DNA of 64,000 bases. It comes from JAWKWH01 sp965204295 (GTDB taxonomy: Bacteria; Pseudomonadota; Alphaproteobacteria; Rhizobiales; Rhizobiaceae). Where the stretch lies: assembly GCA_965204295.1 (NCBI GenBank), contig OZ241973.1, positions 868,001 to 932,000 on the forward strand, written 5' to 3'. A program made the position numbers and the translations under genes. The notes beneath the pieces were generated by a model. The model saw only the letters and a list, made by a program, of their open reading frames with translations. It was not told the DNA's origin and made no database searches. Shown here in pieces: positions 1-7,951 of the stretch (position 1 is its first letter; each line of letters opens with the position of its first letter).

Positions 1-1543
1 GCTCGCGATGGAAACGATGTCGGTCATCGTGGTTGCCGCGCCGATCGCGTTCCTGGCCGGTTTGGGTCTCGGCATTCTCGCCTGGAAGCACCGAAGCGTC
101 GAAAAAGCGCTGCGGCCGATGCTGGCCGTGCTTCAGACGCTTCCGTTTTTCACCTACCTTTTGCCCGCCGTCATCTTTTTCAAAGTCGGCCCGACCGCGG
201 CCGCGGTGGCGACCATCGTCTTTGCCGTTCCGCCAATGGTAATGATGGCGACACTGGGTCTGAAGAAAGTATCGCCGGAAGTTGTCGAAGCCGGAAAGAT
301 GAGCGGTTCCACCCGCTGGCAGATGCTCCGTCATGTCCATCTGCCGTCGGCCCGCGCCGAAATCCTGGTCGGCGTCAACCAGGTTATCATGCTTTGTCTG
401 GCGATGGTCGTCCTCACCGCATTCATCGGCATGCCGGGTCTTGGCGCCAAACTGCTGGCGATGATGAATTCCTTCAAGCTTGGGCGGTCGTTCGAAATCG
501 GGGTGACGATCGTCCTGATAGCCGTCACCCTTGATCGTCTTTCAAAGGCGTGGGCGGTTCGGCAGCCGGAGCATTTCGAGAAAGGAACGCCCTGGCGGCG
601 GCGGCACATATTTCTGCTGACCGGGATTGGCGTCTTTGTCGTTCTCACGCTTCTGGCGCTGGTCGAGCCATACCTGTTCAAGGTCGGGAGACGCCAGGAC
701 CTTTCCATGGGGCGGGAGATCGATGACGCAATCAAATGGGCTCTCGACGTCGATTGGGTGCAAAGCGCCACCGAGTCGATCAGGTGGTTCTTGAATACCA
801 GGGTCCTGATTCCGTTCAGAGACTCGGTTCTTTGGCTGCCCGTGCCCGCTGTGCTTCTGGCGTTTGGCGCGCTGGCTTACGGCGTCGGGGGGCGGCGCTC
901 CTGCGTCACCGTTCTCATCTTTTTCGGCGTCGTGGCGGTAACGGGCTGGTGGGATCGCTCGATGATCACCCTGTATACCGTAATCTCGGCGGTGACACTG
1001 GCGACCTTGTTTGGAATTCCGTTGGGAATCCAGGCCAGCCGAAACCGAAAATGGTCAAACAGGATATTGCTGGCCTGCGACACCGCGCAGACATTCCCGA
1101 GTTTCATCTACCTCATTCCGGCCATCATGCTGTTCGGAGTGAACGACGTCGCGGTCATCTTCTCGATCCTCATTTTCGCGATGGTGCCGCTGACCAGATA
1201 CACGATCGAGGGACTTCGCGGCGTGCCGCCGGAGCTGATTGAAGCTTCGGACATGGCGGGGGCGACACGCCGGCAAAAACTCTGGAGCGTCCAATTGCCG
1301 CTCGCCCTGCCCACAATGGCGGTCGGCTTCAACCAGGCGATCATGTTCTCGTTCTTCATCGTGATCATTGCCGCCTTTATCGGCACGCAGGATCTCGGTC
1401 AGGAACTGCAAAAGACGTTGGCGGGAAACGAATTGGGGAAAAATTTCGTCCTCGGCATCAACGTGTCGCTGATGGCGTTGGCTTTCGACAACATCATCAT
1501 GCGGTGGGCATCCGGGCGCAAGGCGAAACTGGGACTCGATTGA
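1..1543 (+). CDS. Glycine betaine/proline-type ABC transporter permease, two permease domains fused (5' end outside window)
   Basis: Inner-membrane permease of an OpuA/ProW-type importer. The frame is open to the left edge, so the ATG at 8 is probably internal and the N-terminus is missing. Two binding-protein-dependent permease modules lie in one chain. Counting from the ATG at 8, each has an EAA-type loop that docks the ATPase: VVEAGKMSGSTRWQML near residues 93-108 and LIEASDMAGATRRQKL near 411-426. A hydrophobic linker with a polar stretch near 220-250 joins them. A single chain with both permease halves would replace a homodimer. The stop overlaps the start of the DUF1989-GcvT gene (TGATG), so the two are probably translated together. 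The ATPase and binding protein are presumably upstream, outside the window. Family call is firm; substrate is inferred. Confidence 0.88.
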   Translation, partial: LAMETMSVIVVAAPIAFLAGLGLGILAWKHRSVEKALRPMLAVLQTLPFFTYLLPAVIFFKVGPTAAAVATIVFAVPPMVMMATLGLKKVSPEVVEAGKMSGSTRWQMLRHVHLPSARAEILVGVNQVIMLCLAMVVLTAFIGMPGLGAKLLAMMNSFKLGRSFEIGVTIVLIAVTLDRLSKAWAVRQPEHFEKGTPWRRRHIFLLTGIGVFVVLTLLALVEPYLFKVGRRQDLSMGREIDDAIKWALDVDWVQSATESIRWFLNTRVLIPFRDSVLWLPVPAVLLAFGALAYGVGGRRSCVTVLIFFGVVAVTGWWDRSMITLYTVISAVTLATLFGIPLGIQASRNRKWSNRILLACDTAQTFPSFIYLIPAIMLFGVNDVAVIFSILIFAMVPLTRYTIEGLRGVPPELIEASDMAGATRRQKLWSVQLPLALPTMAVGFNQAIMFSFFIVIIAAFIGTQDLGQELQKTLAGNELGKNFVLGINVSLMALAFDNIIMRWASGRKAKLGLD

Positions 1544-3918
1544 TGAATGTAAGACCTGTATTGGAAACGTCCCATGAACGGCGGGGTATCGCCATGGCCC
1601 GCATGCCTGTTCTTCCGCATGGCGTGGAGCGCTATCCCGTGCCGGGAGGAGGAAGCCGGACCGTATCCATCCGCAAGGGCGACGAAATTTCGGTGCTGGA
1701 CTGCGAAGGCCTGAAACCCGCCGAACTTGTCTTTATCGACGCCGATGGGGTGAGCGACCCGGCGATGATCGGTGCCGCCGCCAATGGCGATGCATCGGGA
1801 ATCAAGGCTGTTCTGGCCGAGAATGCTTCCGGCGCGAAGGTGCTCGGCAAAATGTCGGAAGCCGAATTCGATCTTGGACGGGCGAAATCGGCGCGGCTGT
1901 TTGCCGACGGGTCAAGGCCGGGGGACATGGAAACGTTTTTTGCCGGTTGCGATGGCTTGTTGATCGCCGCCGCACCGGGTGAGCCGATGTCTCCCGGCGA
2001 TCAGAACGCGCCGACGGAGTTAGTCCTGTATGTCCGCCGTGCCGAACCCGGCGATGGAAAATCCGGTCGCCCGCCGCCCGACCCGCTGGCGGAACCGCTG
2101 CAGGACATCAATATCCAACCGGGCGAGGCGAAAGGTTTTGAAGTCAAGGCCGGGCAATTCATACAGATCGTCGATGTTCAGGGGCGCGAGTGTTCCGATT
2201 TTCAGGCGTTTTCGCGCCGGGCGCTCGACAGGGGAATGGAGCGTGAGATCGACCCGACAACCACCCGATCGCTCATGGGCTCTTTATACCCGGCGCCTGG
2301 CATCTATTCGAAGTACTTCAGCATCGACCACGAGGCGCTGGCGGAAATCGTTCAGGACACGTGCGGACGTCACGACACGTTCGGACTGGCGTGCACCGCC
2401 CGTTACTACGAGGATCTTGGCTATCCGGGTCACGTCAACTGTTCAGACAATATCAACAAGGACATGGCCCGGTACGGCATCAAACCGCGCGGTGGATGGC
2501 CGGCTATAAACTTCTTTTTCAACACGATTCTCGACGACGCGAATGCGATCTGGATGGATGATCCGTGGTCCCGTCCCGGTGACTTTGTCCTGCTTAAAGC
2601 GCTGACCGACCTGGTGTGCGTTTCAACGGGTTGTCCCGGCGACGTCGATCCGGCCAATGGCTGGAACCCGACGGACATACAAGTTCGCGTTTACGGCGAG
2701 AAGGAACAATTCCGGCGCTCGGTCGGCTGGCGCATGACACCGGAGGCGGAAGTGGAAGAAACGAAACAGACCGCGTTTTATGAGGGTTTCGCCCGGCACA
2801 CGCGCGATTTTATCGAGTACAATGGCTATTGGCTTGCCAACACGATGATCAATCATGGTGCGATAGCCGAATATTGGGCGTGCCGCGAGAAGGCGGCGAT
2901 CATGGATTTGTCACCCTTGCGGAAATATGAGGTGACCGGGCCGGACGCCGAGAAGCTCATGCAGTTGTGCGTCACCCGCGACATGAAGAAGGTGTCCGTT
3001 GGTCAGGTGGTTTACACCGCCATGTGTTACGAACACGGCGGCATGATCGACGACGGGACGGTGTTTCGCCTCGGCGACAATAATTTCCGCTGGGTTGGCG
3101 GCAGTGACGACAGCGGTCTATGGTTGCGCAAACAGGCCGAAGAACGGGGATTGAACGCTTGGGTGCGTTCATCGACCGTTCAACTGCACAATGTGGCGGT
3201 GCAGGGACCGCTTTCGCGGGAAATATTGTCGAAAGTCATCTGGACGCCTCCGGTCCGGCCGACCATCGAGGAACTCCCTTGGTTCCGTTTCACGGTCGGG
3301 CGTGTCGGCGACTTCCACGGTCCTGCGGTTGTCGTGTCGCGTACCGGATATTCGGGCGAACTGGGCTACGAGGTATTCTGCCATCCCAAGGATGCGATAG
3401 ACGTGTTCGATGCGATATGGTCCGCCGGCGAACCGATGGGCATGGCGCCGCTCGGTCTTGAAGCGCTGGACATGCTGCGCGTCGAAGCCGGATTGATATT
3501 CGCCAATTATGAGTTCGACGACCGGACCGATCCGTTCGAGGCGGGGATAGGGTTCGCGGTTCCCTTGCATTCCAAAAGGGACGACTTTGTCGGCCGTGCG
3601 GCGATCGAAGAACGCAAGGCTCATCCACGGCGCAGGCTCGTCGGCCTGGACATTGAGGGCGGAACCGTGCCGTCGAGCGGCGATTGCATCAGAATCGGCA
3701 AGGCGCGGGTGGGTGAAATCACTTCGGCGATTCGCTCGCCCATTCTCGGCAAGGTGATCGCGCTGGCCCGCCTGGACGTCACGCACGCCGAGGCCGGCAG
3801 AGATATCGAGATCGGGCAGCTTGACGGTTTGCAAAAGCGGCTGAAGGCGAAGGTCGTGACATTCCCTCATTTCGATCGGGCCAGGAAAAGGGTCAAGGGC
3901 GACTACCAGACAGCGTAA
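1543..3918 (+). CDS. DUF1989 (urea-carboxylase-associated family) fused to GcvT-like aminomethyltransferase
   Basis: A 791-residue cytoplasmic fusion. Residues about 10-180 look like a first, weaker DUF1989 copy. Residues about 185-385 are a clearer DUF1989 domain with conserved Cys/His/Asp patches (CGRHDTF, HVNCSDN, GCPGD). Residues about 410-790 are a folate-binding GcvT/dimethylglycine-dehydrogenase-type domain (SRTGYSGELGYEVF, GLEALDMLRVEAG). GcvT-family domains move one-carbon units from N-methyl or aminomethyl groups to tetrahydrofolate. Coupling to a betaine-type importer suggests breakdown of an imported methylated amine, but the substrate is unknown. The ATG at 1543 is chosen because it overlaps the upstream stop; an in-frame ATG at 1594 is an alternative, and the longer frame from 1504 would run 40 bases into the permease gene. 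Confidence 0.85.
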   Translation: MNVRPVLETSHERRGIAMARMPVLPHGVERYPVPGGGSRTVSIRKGDEISVLDCEGLKPAELVFIDADGVSDPAMIGAAANGDASGIKAVLAENASGAKVLGKMSEAEFDLGRAKSARLFADGSRPGDMETFFAGCDGLLIAAAPGEPMSPGDQNAPTELVLYVRRAEPGDGKSGRPPPDPLAEPLQDINIQPGEAKGFEVKAGQFIQIVDVQGRECSDFQAFSRRALDRGMEREIDPTTTRSLMGSLYPAPGIYSKYFSIDHEALAEIVQDTCGRHDTFGLACTARYYEDLGYPGHVNCSDNINKDMARYGIKPRGGWPAINFFFNTILDDANAIWMDDPWSRPGDFVLLKALTDLVCVSTGCPGDVDPANGWNPTDIQVRVYGEKEQFRRSVGWRMTPEAEVEETKQTAFYEGFARHTRDFIEYNGYWLANTMINHGAIAEYWACREKAAIMDLSPLRKYEVTGPDAEKLMQLCVTRDMKKVSVGQVVYTAMCYEHGGMIDDGTVFRLGDNNFRWVGGSDDSGLWLRKQAEERGLNAWVRSSTVQLHNVAVQGPLSREILSKVIWTPPVRPTIEELPWFRFTVGRVGDFHGPAVVVSRTGYSGELGYEVFCHPKDAIDVFDAIWSAGEPMGMAPLGLEALDMLRVEAGLIFANYEFDDRTDPFEAGIGFAVPLHSKRDDFVGRAAIEERKAHPRRRLVGLDIEGGTVPSSGDCIRIGKARVGEITSAIRSPILGKVIALARLDVTHAEAGRDIEIGQLDGLQKRLKAKVVTFPHFDRARKRVKGDYQTA

Positions 3919-3995
3919 TTCAGCCGGACCCTGTTGTGTGATACACTCCCGGTTTGGCGGAGCCATCGCGAGACGGATCATTCGGGAGGCGGATC

Positions 3996-4247
3996 ATGCG
4001 AACATTGAATTTCCTTCGCCCGGTCATGGTTACCGGCATTGCGGCGGCCATGCTCGCCGCGGGGGCGTCCGGTGCGCGCGCGGATCGAATCGACGGCAGT
4101 TGGTGCAACGCGGAAGGGGACAATCCGAGGATCGACGGACCGAAAATCGTGACGTTGAATATGCTGCAACATTTCGACGAACCGATGGGCATGCGACTGC
4201 CGGATGGAACGGCGCAGCCTTGGCGACGATGCGAAGTAATAAGCTGA
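3996..4247 (+). CDS. Small exported protein of unknown function
   Basis: An 83-residue protein with a clear signal peptide: basic start MRTLNFLRP, a hydrophobic stretch to about residue 22, and an Ala-rich cleavage region ending ARA before Asp30. A GGAGG ribosome site lies 7-8 bases before ATG 3996, which makes this start better than the in-frame one at 3954. The mature part is short and contains GSWCNAEGD, IDGPKIVT and a C-terminal PWRRC, so two cysteines are positioned to form a disulfide. From memory, the two ends resemble a family of small alphaproteobacterial exported proteins that are usually longer in the middle, so this copy may carry an internal deletion. No function can be assigned. 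Confidence 0.6.
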   Translation: MRTLNFLRPVMVTGIAAAMLAAGASGARADRIDGSWCNAEGDNPRIDGPKIVTLNMLQHFDEPMGMRLPDGTAQPWRRCEVIS

Positions 4248-4438
4248 TTCGTCAATCCGGCGCGCTTTTGAATGGCCGCGAACGCCACGCAAGGCCGGAA
4301 TTGACATTGCATTCCAAAAGGAAGCGCGGCCGCCTCGATGCCGGCGGGACCGCTGTCCCGGGAAATGCGCTCGAGAACCGGCCATCCGCCATGTGTCGGG
4401 TGCATGGCGGAAATGTTCAATCGGTATGTTTCGCTATC

Positions 4439-4467
4439 TTGAAAGAGATTTCACGTTATGGCTTATC
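4439..4467 (+). promoter_or_regulatory. Candidate sigma-70-type promoter for the EamA transporter gene
   Basis: TTGAAA at 4439-4444, a 17-base spacer and CTTATC at 4462-4467, ending about 33 bases before the chosen start at 4501. Spacing and boxes suit alphaproteobacterial housekeeping promoters. Assigned by pattern only. Confidence 0.35.
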
Positions 4468-4500
4468 GACGGTGGAGGCCGATTCACCGCCGGAATTTCC

Positions 4501-5484
4501 ATGAATCCCAACACGAAAGGCGCACTGCTCGCGGTTCTCGGATTCGCGATATTCGCCACACATGATGTTATCGTGAAATATCTCGGTGCGACCTACAGCC
4601 CGCACCAGATATTGTTTTTCAGCGTGCTGTTCGGCTTCCCGTGGCTGTCGTTCATGCTCGTAGGCGATTCCCGGGAGGCCAATTTGCGGCCGCGTCATCC
4701 CTGGTGGACCGCGCTTCGAACCGCCTCGATCGTCGTTTCGTCGCTGTGCGTGTTTTATGCGTTTTCCATCCTTCCGCTCGCACAGGTGTATTCCATTCTA
4801 TTTACGGTGCCGCTCATCATCACGCTTCTGGCGATTCCCGTCCTCGGCGAGCGGGTCGGACTTCATCGCGGCGGGGCGGTGGTCGTGGGGTTGATCGGTG
4901 TGCTTATCGTCGTGCGGCCGGGCGCCGCCGAATTCACCTTCGGGCATTTGATCGCGTCGATCGGTGCTTTTGCCGCCGCGCTCAATTCCATCATTGTGCG
5001 CCGCATCGGCCGCGACGAACGCGATCTCGTGTTGCTGTTGTTTCCGCTTCTCGGCAGCTTTCTGGCGATGGGGGCGCTGATGCCGCTCGGCTACAGGCCG
5101 ATGCCCCTGCACGATCTCGTTGCCGTGGCCGTTTTGTCGGGTCTGGGATTTGTCGCGCTCAACTGCATGATCGGCGCCTACAAGTCCGGCGAGGCGGCGA
5201 TAGTCGCGCCGATGCAGTATTCGCAGATCATATGGGCGATGCTCTATGGCATGTTGATTTTCAACGAGAAACCGGAGCGGATAACGCTGGTTGGCGCGGC
5301 AGTCATCATCGCGAGCGGGATATATGTCGTCTTTCGCGAGAGCCGGAAGAATGTTTCCGAGAACCGACCGGTATTGCGCACCCGCAACCGGATCGCCGGC
5401 GGAACCTACATTCGCGTCGGGCCGATGATTCGCGCGATGCGGAGGCGCGCCGAAGACGCCGGCGATGCGGCCGGGGACCGTTAG
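4501..5484 (+). CDS. EamA/DMT-family small-molecule transporter
   Basis: A 327-residue inner-membrane protein of the drug/metabolite transporter superfamily, with about ten hydrophobic segments in two EamA repeats. The first repeat opens with GALLAVLGFAIFATHDVIVK; the second begins near residue 150. The signature GEAAIVAPMQYSQIIWAMLYG with a following NEKP is typical of the second repeat. The polar C-terminal tail (about residues 280-327, basic) is likely cytoplasmic. Start at ATG 4501 (MNPNTKG) rather than the in-frame ATG at 4393, because the longer version adds a polar, poorly conserved leader. DMT carriers usually export amino acids or metabolites; the substrate cannot be read from sequence. 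Just beyond the stop the same frame continues into a decayed gene fragment. Confidence 0.85.
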   Translation: MNPNTKGALLAVLGFAIFATHDVIVKYLGATYSPHQILFFSVLFGFPWLSFMLVGDSREANLRPRHPWWTALRTASIVVSSLCVFYAFSILPLAQVYSILFTVPLIITLLAIPVLGERVGLHRGGAVVVGLIGVLIVVRPGAAEFTFGHLIASIGAFAAALNSIIVRRIGRDERDLVLLLFPLLGSFLAMGALMPLGYRPMPLHDLVAVAVLSGLGFVALNCMIGAYKSGEAAIVAPMQYSQIIWAMLYGMLIFNEKPERITLVGAAVIIASGIYVVFRESRKNVSENRPVLRTRNRIAGGTYIRVGPMIRAMRRRAEDAGDAAGDR

Positions 5485-5487
5485 CTT

Positions 5488-5676
5488 TCGCGCCGAAATC
5501 CCCAACACCGCAAAACCGCCGTCTTGGCGGAGAACCGGAAAGATGCAGGCCTGCCCTATTTCCCGCGCCTCGTCGCGGATGTTGAGGACCGGACCGAGAC
5601 CGCTGCCTCGCAAGCGCACACCTTCCTGACGATGGACATTGCAATCTCGGCCCGGATGAAGGCGAAACAGGCGTGA
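5488..5676 (+). pseudogene. C-terminal fragment of an unidentified protein
   Basis: Directly after the EamA stop the same frame stays open with protein-like sequence (DAGLPYFPRLVADVEDRTET, then FLTMDIAISARMKAKQA) and stops at 5674-5676. There is no start codon or ribosome site, so this is probably the tail of a lost gene. Its TGA overlaps the GTG start of the next gene, the hallmark of a former operon partner. I do not recognise the family. Confidence 0.4.
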
Positions 5677-6254
5677 CCCGAACGGTCGCGATCGTCGGCG
5701 CCGGGATTGGCGCGCGACATATGGCGGGCTTTGCCGCCCTTCCCGAATATTTCCGGGTCAAGGCGATCTGCGACCTCAATGCAGCGCGCGCCGAGGCCGT
5801 GGCAAAGGACTATCCCGGTGTCAGCGTCACGACGGATTTCGACGCCGTGCTGACCGACCCGGAGGTCGACATCTGCCTGCCGCCGCGTCTGCATTTCCGC
5901 AACTGCATGGATGCGCTCGACGCGCGCAAGATCGTCATCTGCGAAAAGCCCCTTGTCTCATCCCTGGCCGAAGCGGACCGGCTTGCCGAGAAGGTCGCGC
6001 AAATCGATGGCGTCCTGTCGCCGGTGTTCCAGTATCGCTATGGGTTCGGCGCCGCCCAGCTTCATGCATTGATCGAGGCGGGTCTTGCCGGGCGCTGCTA
6101 CGCCGGCAGCCTGGAGACTCACTGGGACCGCCCGGCATCGTATTACGACGTCGACTGGCGCGGCACATGGGCCGGTGAACGGGGCGGAGCCCTTCTGGGG
6201 CACGCCATTCATGTACACGACCTCCTGCCCTCGCTTCCGGGTCCGGTGGCACGG
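5673..6254 (+). pseudogene. Truncated Gfo/Idh/MocA-family oxidoreductase
   Basis: Starts at GTG 5673 (TVAIVGAGIGARH, the Rossmann dinucleotide-binding loop). It continues through the family's EKP catalytic motif (VICEKPLVSSLAEAD, near residues 90-104) into the second domain (GGALLGHAIHVHDLLPS, near 172-188). Homology ends at about residue 194, where the sequence enters the repeat unit at 6255. After that the frame runs on to 6599 as unrelated translation of the repeat. The family normally has about 350-400 residues, so roughly half the enzyme is gone, including most of the substrate-binding sheet. The break coincides with the repeat boundary, so insertion or recombination there is the likely cause. 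Confidence 0.75.
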
Positions 6255-6414
6255 TGCGATGGGACAAGGCCGAAACTCCCGTGCATGCTCCGCATCTCCG
6301 CAATCGGACGCCCGCCGGATCGAGGCCGGACCCTGTTAATCCGTTTGCGGTCAGCCGCGCGCCGGCCTAAACGAGGCGTTGTCGCGGGAAGGCCGCCGGA
6401 GAGAGACCGAACGA

Positions 6415-7464
6415 ATGAACCCGTTGAAATCGCCCCCTGCCCTTCTGCTGTTGGCGGGTCTTTTTTCCATCGACGCCCATGCCGGGGCCGTAAGCCCGGA
6501 CCTTCATTCGGGAATGCGGGGCGGCGACGAGCGCGGAGTGCGGTCTTCCGACGGCGGGGCTTCCCGGCCCGATGGGATCGATTGCATGTCAAACCCTGAA
6601 CGCTGTGTTCACAAAGCGGCCTGGTATCAGGATCGGGATAATTCCATGAGTCCTGTTTCAACTGAAGAGGGGGTTGGGGCTGCGATGGCTTCAGTTTTTA
6701 CTAAGGATGGTAGAAGTCAAGCAATACAAGTTTGCCCAGGTGTATATTTATCTACAGCTCATGGAGTTTTGGATGATCCAAAAGAGGCAAGACGTAAGGA
6801 AAGACCACAAGAAACCCCTTCTGGAAATATGCATGGTATGTCTCCTTATCCGCTTTCTAGAAAAACAGTAATGACTGCTAAAAATAATAGTAGCTATGTG
6901 TCCCCTAGAATAGGAAATTTTTATGCATGGGGAATTCCTTCTACTGATTATGTTTTTATAACAGTTGATAATCCATTAAAGCCAGACCATTTTGTAAGAC
7001 TCATAACAAGTTCAGATCAAAGATTAGTTTATTCTTCAATAATAGGTGAAATAGATATTCATATTTATAGACCTAAAACAGTTTTTTATACAGACAGTGA
7101 AGGAACACCAATTTTTTCTAAAGATTTGCAGGCAAAAACTTTTGAGCAAATCAGTCCCTTATACGATGCTCCAATGAGAGTGAATCAGCCCTGTCAAACT
7201 GTTCCAGTTTATAAGGGTTTAATTGGTTCAGATTGCCCTAATGAACAGTCTGTTTCTGGGAGTCCTCAAGTTACTAATATCAACGGTCAAGACTATCTTG
7301 TTGGAATTGTTGCTGGTGGTGATAAGAATAAACATACACCATCATCAATTTTTGAAGCGCATCATGTCCCAAACGACATAATACAGTCTTCTCATTTTTG
7401 TGAAGACTATGAATCAGTATGCGGCCAACCCTGTGCTGAATTGGATGAGGTGCTGCCGCAATAG
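6415..7464 (+). CDS. Secreted trypsin-like serine protease, mosaic copy A
   Basis: A 349-residue protein with signal peptide 1-23 (hydrophobic LLLLAGLF, cleavage after AHA). Residues 24-90 are a GC-coded, Gly/Arg/Asp-rich leader that could be a propeptide. The rest fits a chymotrypsin-fold hydrolase: His116 in TAHG, Asp178 in STDYVF and Ser281 in SVSGSP (usual GDSGGP, so the residue before Ser is Val instead of Asp). Cysteines at 57, 64, 107, 260, 274, 329, 336 and 340 suit an exported disulfide-bonded protein. A start at 6415 is supported by identity with copy B; the GGAGAG site lies slightly far upstream. Codons switch from GC-rich to AT-rich near 6690 and back near 7425. Fold call is by motif; activity and target are unknown. 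Confidence 0.75.
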   Translation: MNPLKSPPALLLLAGLFSIDAHAGAVSPDLHSGMRGGDERGVRSSDGGASRPDGIDCMSNPERCVHKAAWYQDRDNSMSPVSTEEGVGAAMASVFTKDGRSQAIQVCPGVYLSTAHGVLDDPKEARRKERPQETPSGNMHGMSPYPLSRKTVMTAKNNSSYVSPRIGNFYAWGIPSTDYVFITVDNPLKPDHFVRLITSSDQRLVYSSIIGEIDIHIYRPKTVFYTDSEGTPIFSKDLQAKTFEQISPLYDAPMRVNQPCQTVPVYKGLIGSDCPNEQSVSGSPQVTNINGQDYLVGIVAGGDKNKHTPSSIFEAHHVPNDIIQSSHFCEDYESVCGQPCAELDEVLPQ

Positions 7465-7549
7465 GGCGATGGCGTCCCGCTTCGATACGAGGCATGGCTA
7501 AGGAGCCAATCCGAATTCCCGTCAGGGCGCGAACCCGGTTCGTCGTTCT

Positions 7550-7569
7550 CCCGACGCTCGTTCGGGTTT
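7550..7569 (+). terminator. Possible terminator after protease copy A
   Basis: Stem CCCGA (7550-7554) and TCGGG (7562-7566) with a 7-base loop, followed by only three T. A second palindrome, CGAACC-C-GGTTCG, lies at 7530-7542. The same arrangement follows copy B. Weak as a Rho-independent terminator. Confidence 0.3.
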
Positions 7570-7599
7570 CCGGTTCGCCGCCGGGAAAAGGCGGCAACC

Positions 7600-7719
7600 G
7601 TGGCGGGATTCGATTTCAGCGATGAAGAACGGGCGACGGTCGAGCCGTTACTTCCCGGGAAAGGGCGCGGCGGCATGATGACGGGCGCCGCCCGAGGAAC
7701 GCCGCTATGGCGGCCATGA
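7600..7719 (+). pseudogene. N-terminal fragment of an IS5-type transposase
   Basis: A 39-codon frame from GTG 7600 begins VAGFDFSDEERATVEPLLPG, which matches the usual opening of IS5-group transposases (aromatic-x-SDEQW-x-x-I-x-PLLP). It then loses similarity and stops at 7717-7719. The rest of the spacer up to the second unit (7720-7951) shows no recognisable gene. The fragment lies exactly between the two protease units. Confidence 0.5.
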
Positions 7720-7951
7720 TCGTCCGGGCGCGGCGCAATCCGATTGCGGCGTGACACGCGGTATTGGAATTCTTGACACCGGGTTTCACAACGGCGCGCC
7801 TCGCCTGCAACGCGCCGTTCAACCGCCCTTCGACACCCGTTCGAGGGCCTTTCACACGGCATCGGGTCGCCTCCGGTTGGCATTCAGGAATCCCGCCGGC
7901 GATGCGCGACCCGCCGGGCCATCCGCGATGAAGGCCATGCGACGGCTGACA

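Larger units (their letters stand above)
6255..7573. repeat. Tandem mosaic unit, copy A
   Basis: First of two direct copies, about 1.3 kb each. Segments shared with copy B are 6266-6689 (leader and N-terminal coding region, near-identical), 7384-7464 (81 bases, identical) and 7501-7573 (73 bases, identical). The core between 6690 and 7383 is only distantly related to the matching part of copy B. By direct count, bases 6481-6540 have 44 G+C of 60 and bases 7021-7080 have 13 of 60. The left edge lies in a truncated oxidoreductase gene. Confidence 0.9.

Noticed and set aside
5673..6599. Intact 308-residue oxidoreductase
   Set aside because: Family similarity stops at about 6254; the remaining codons are the protease repeat read in a chance-open frame.
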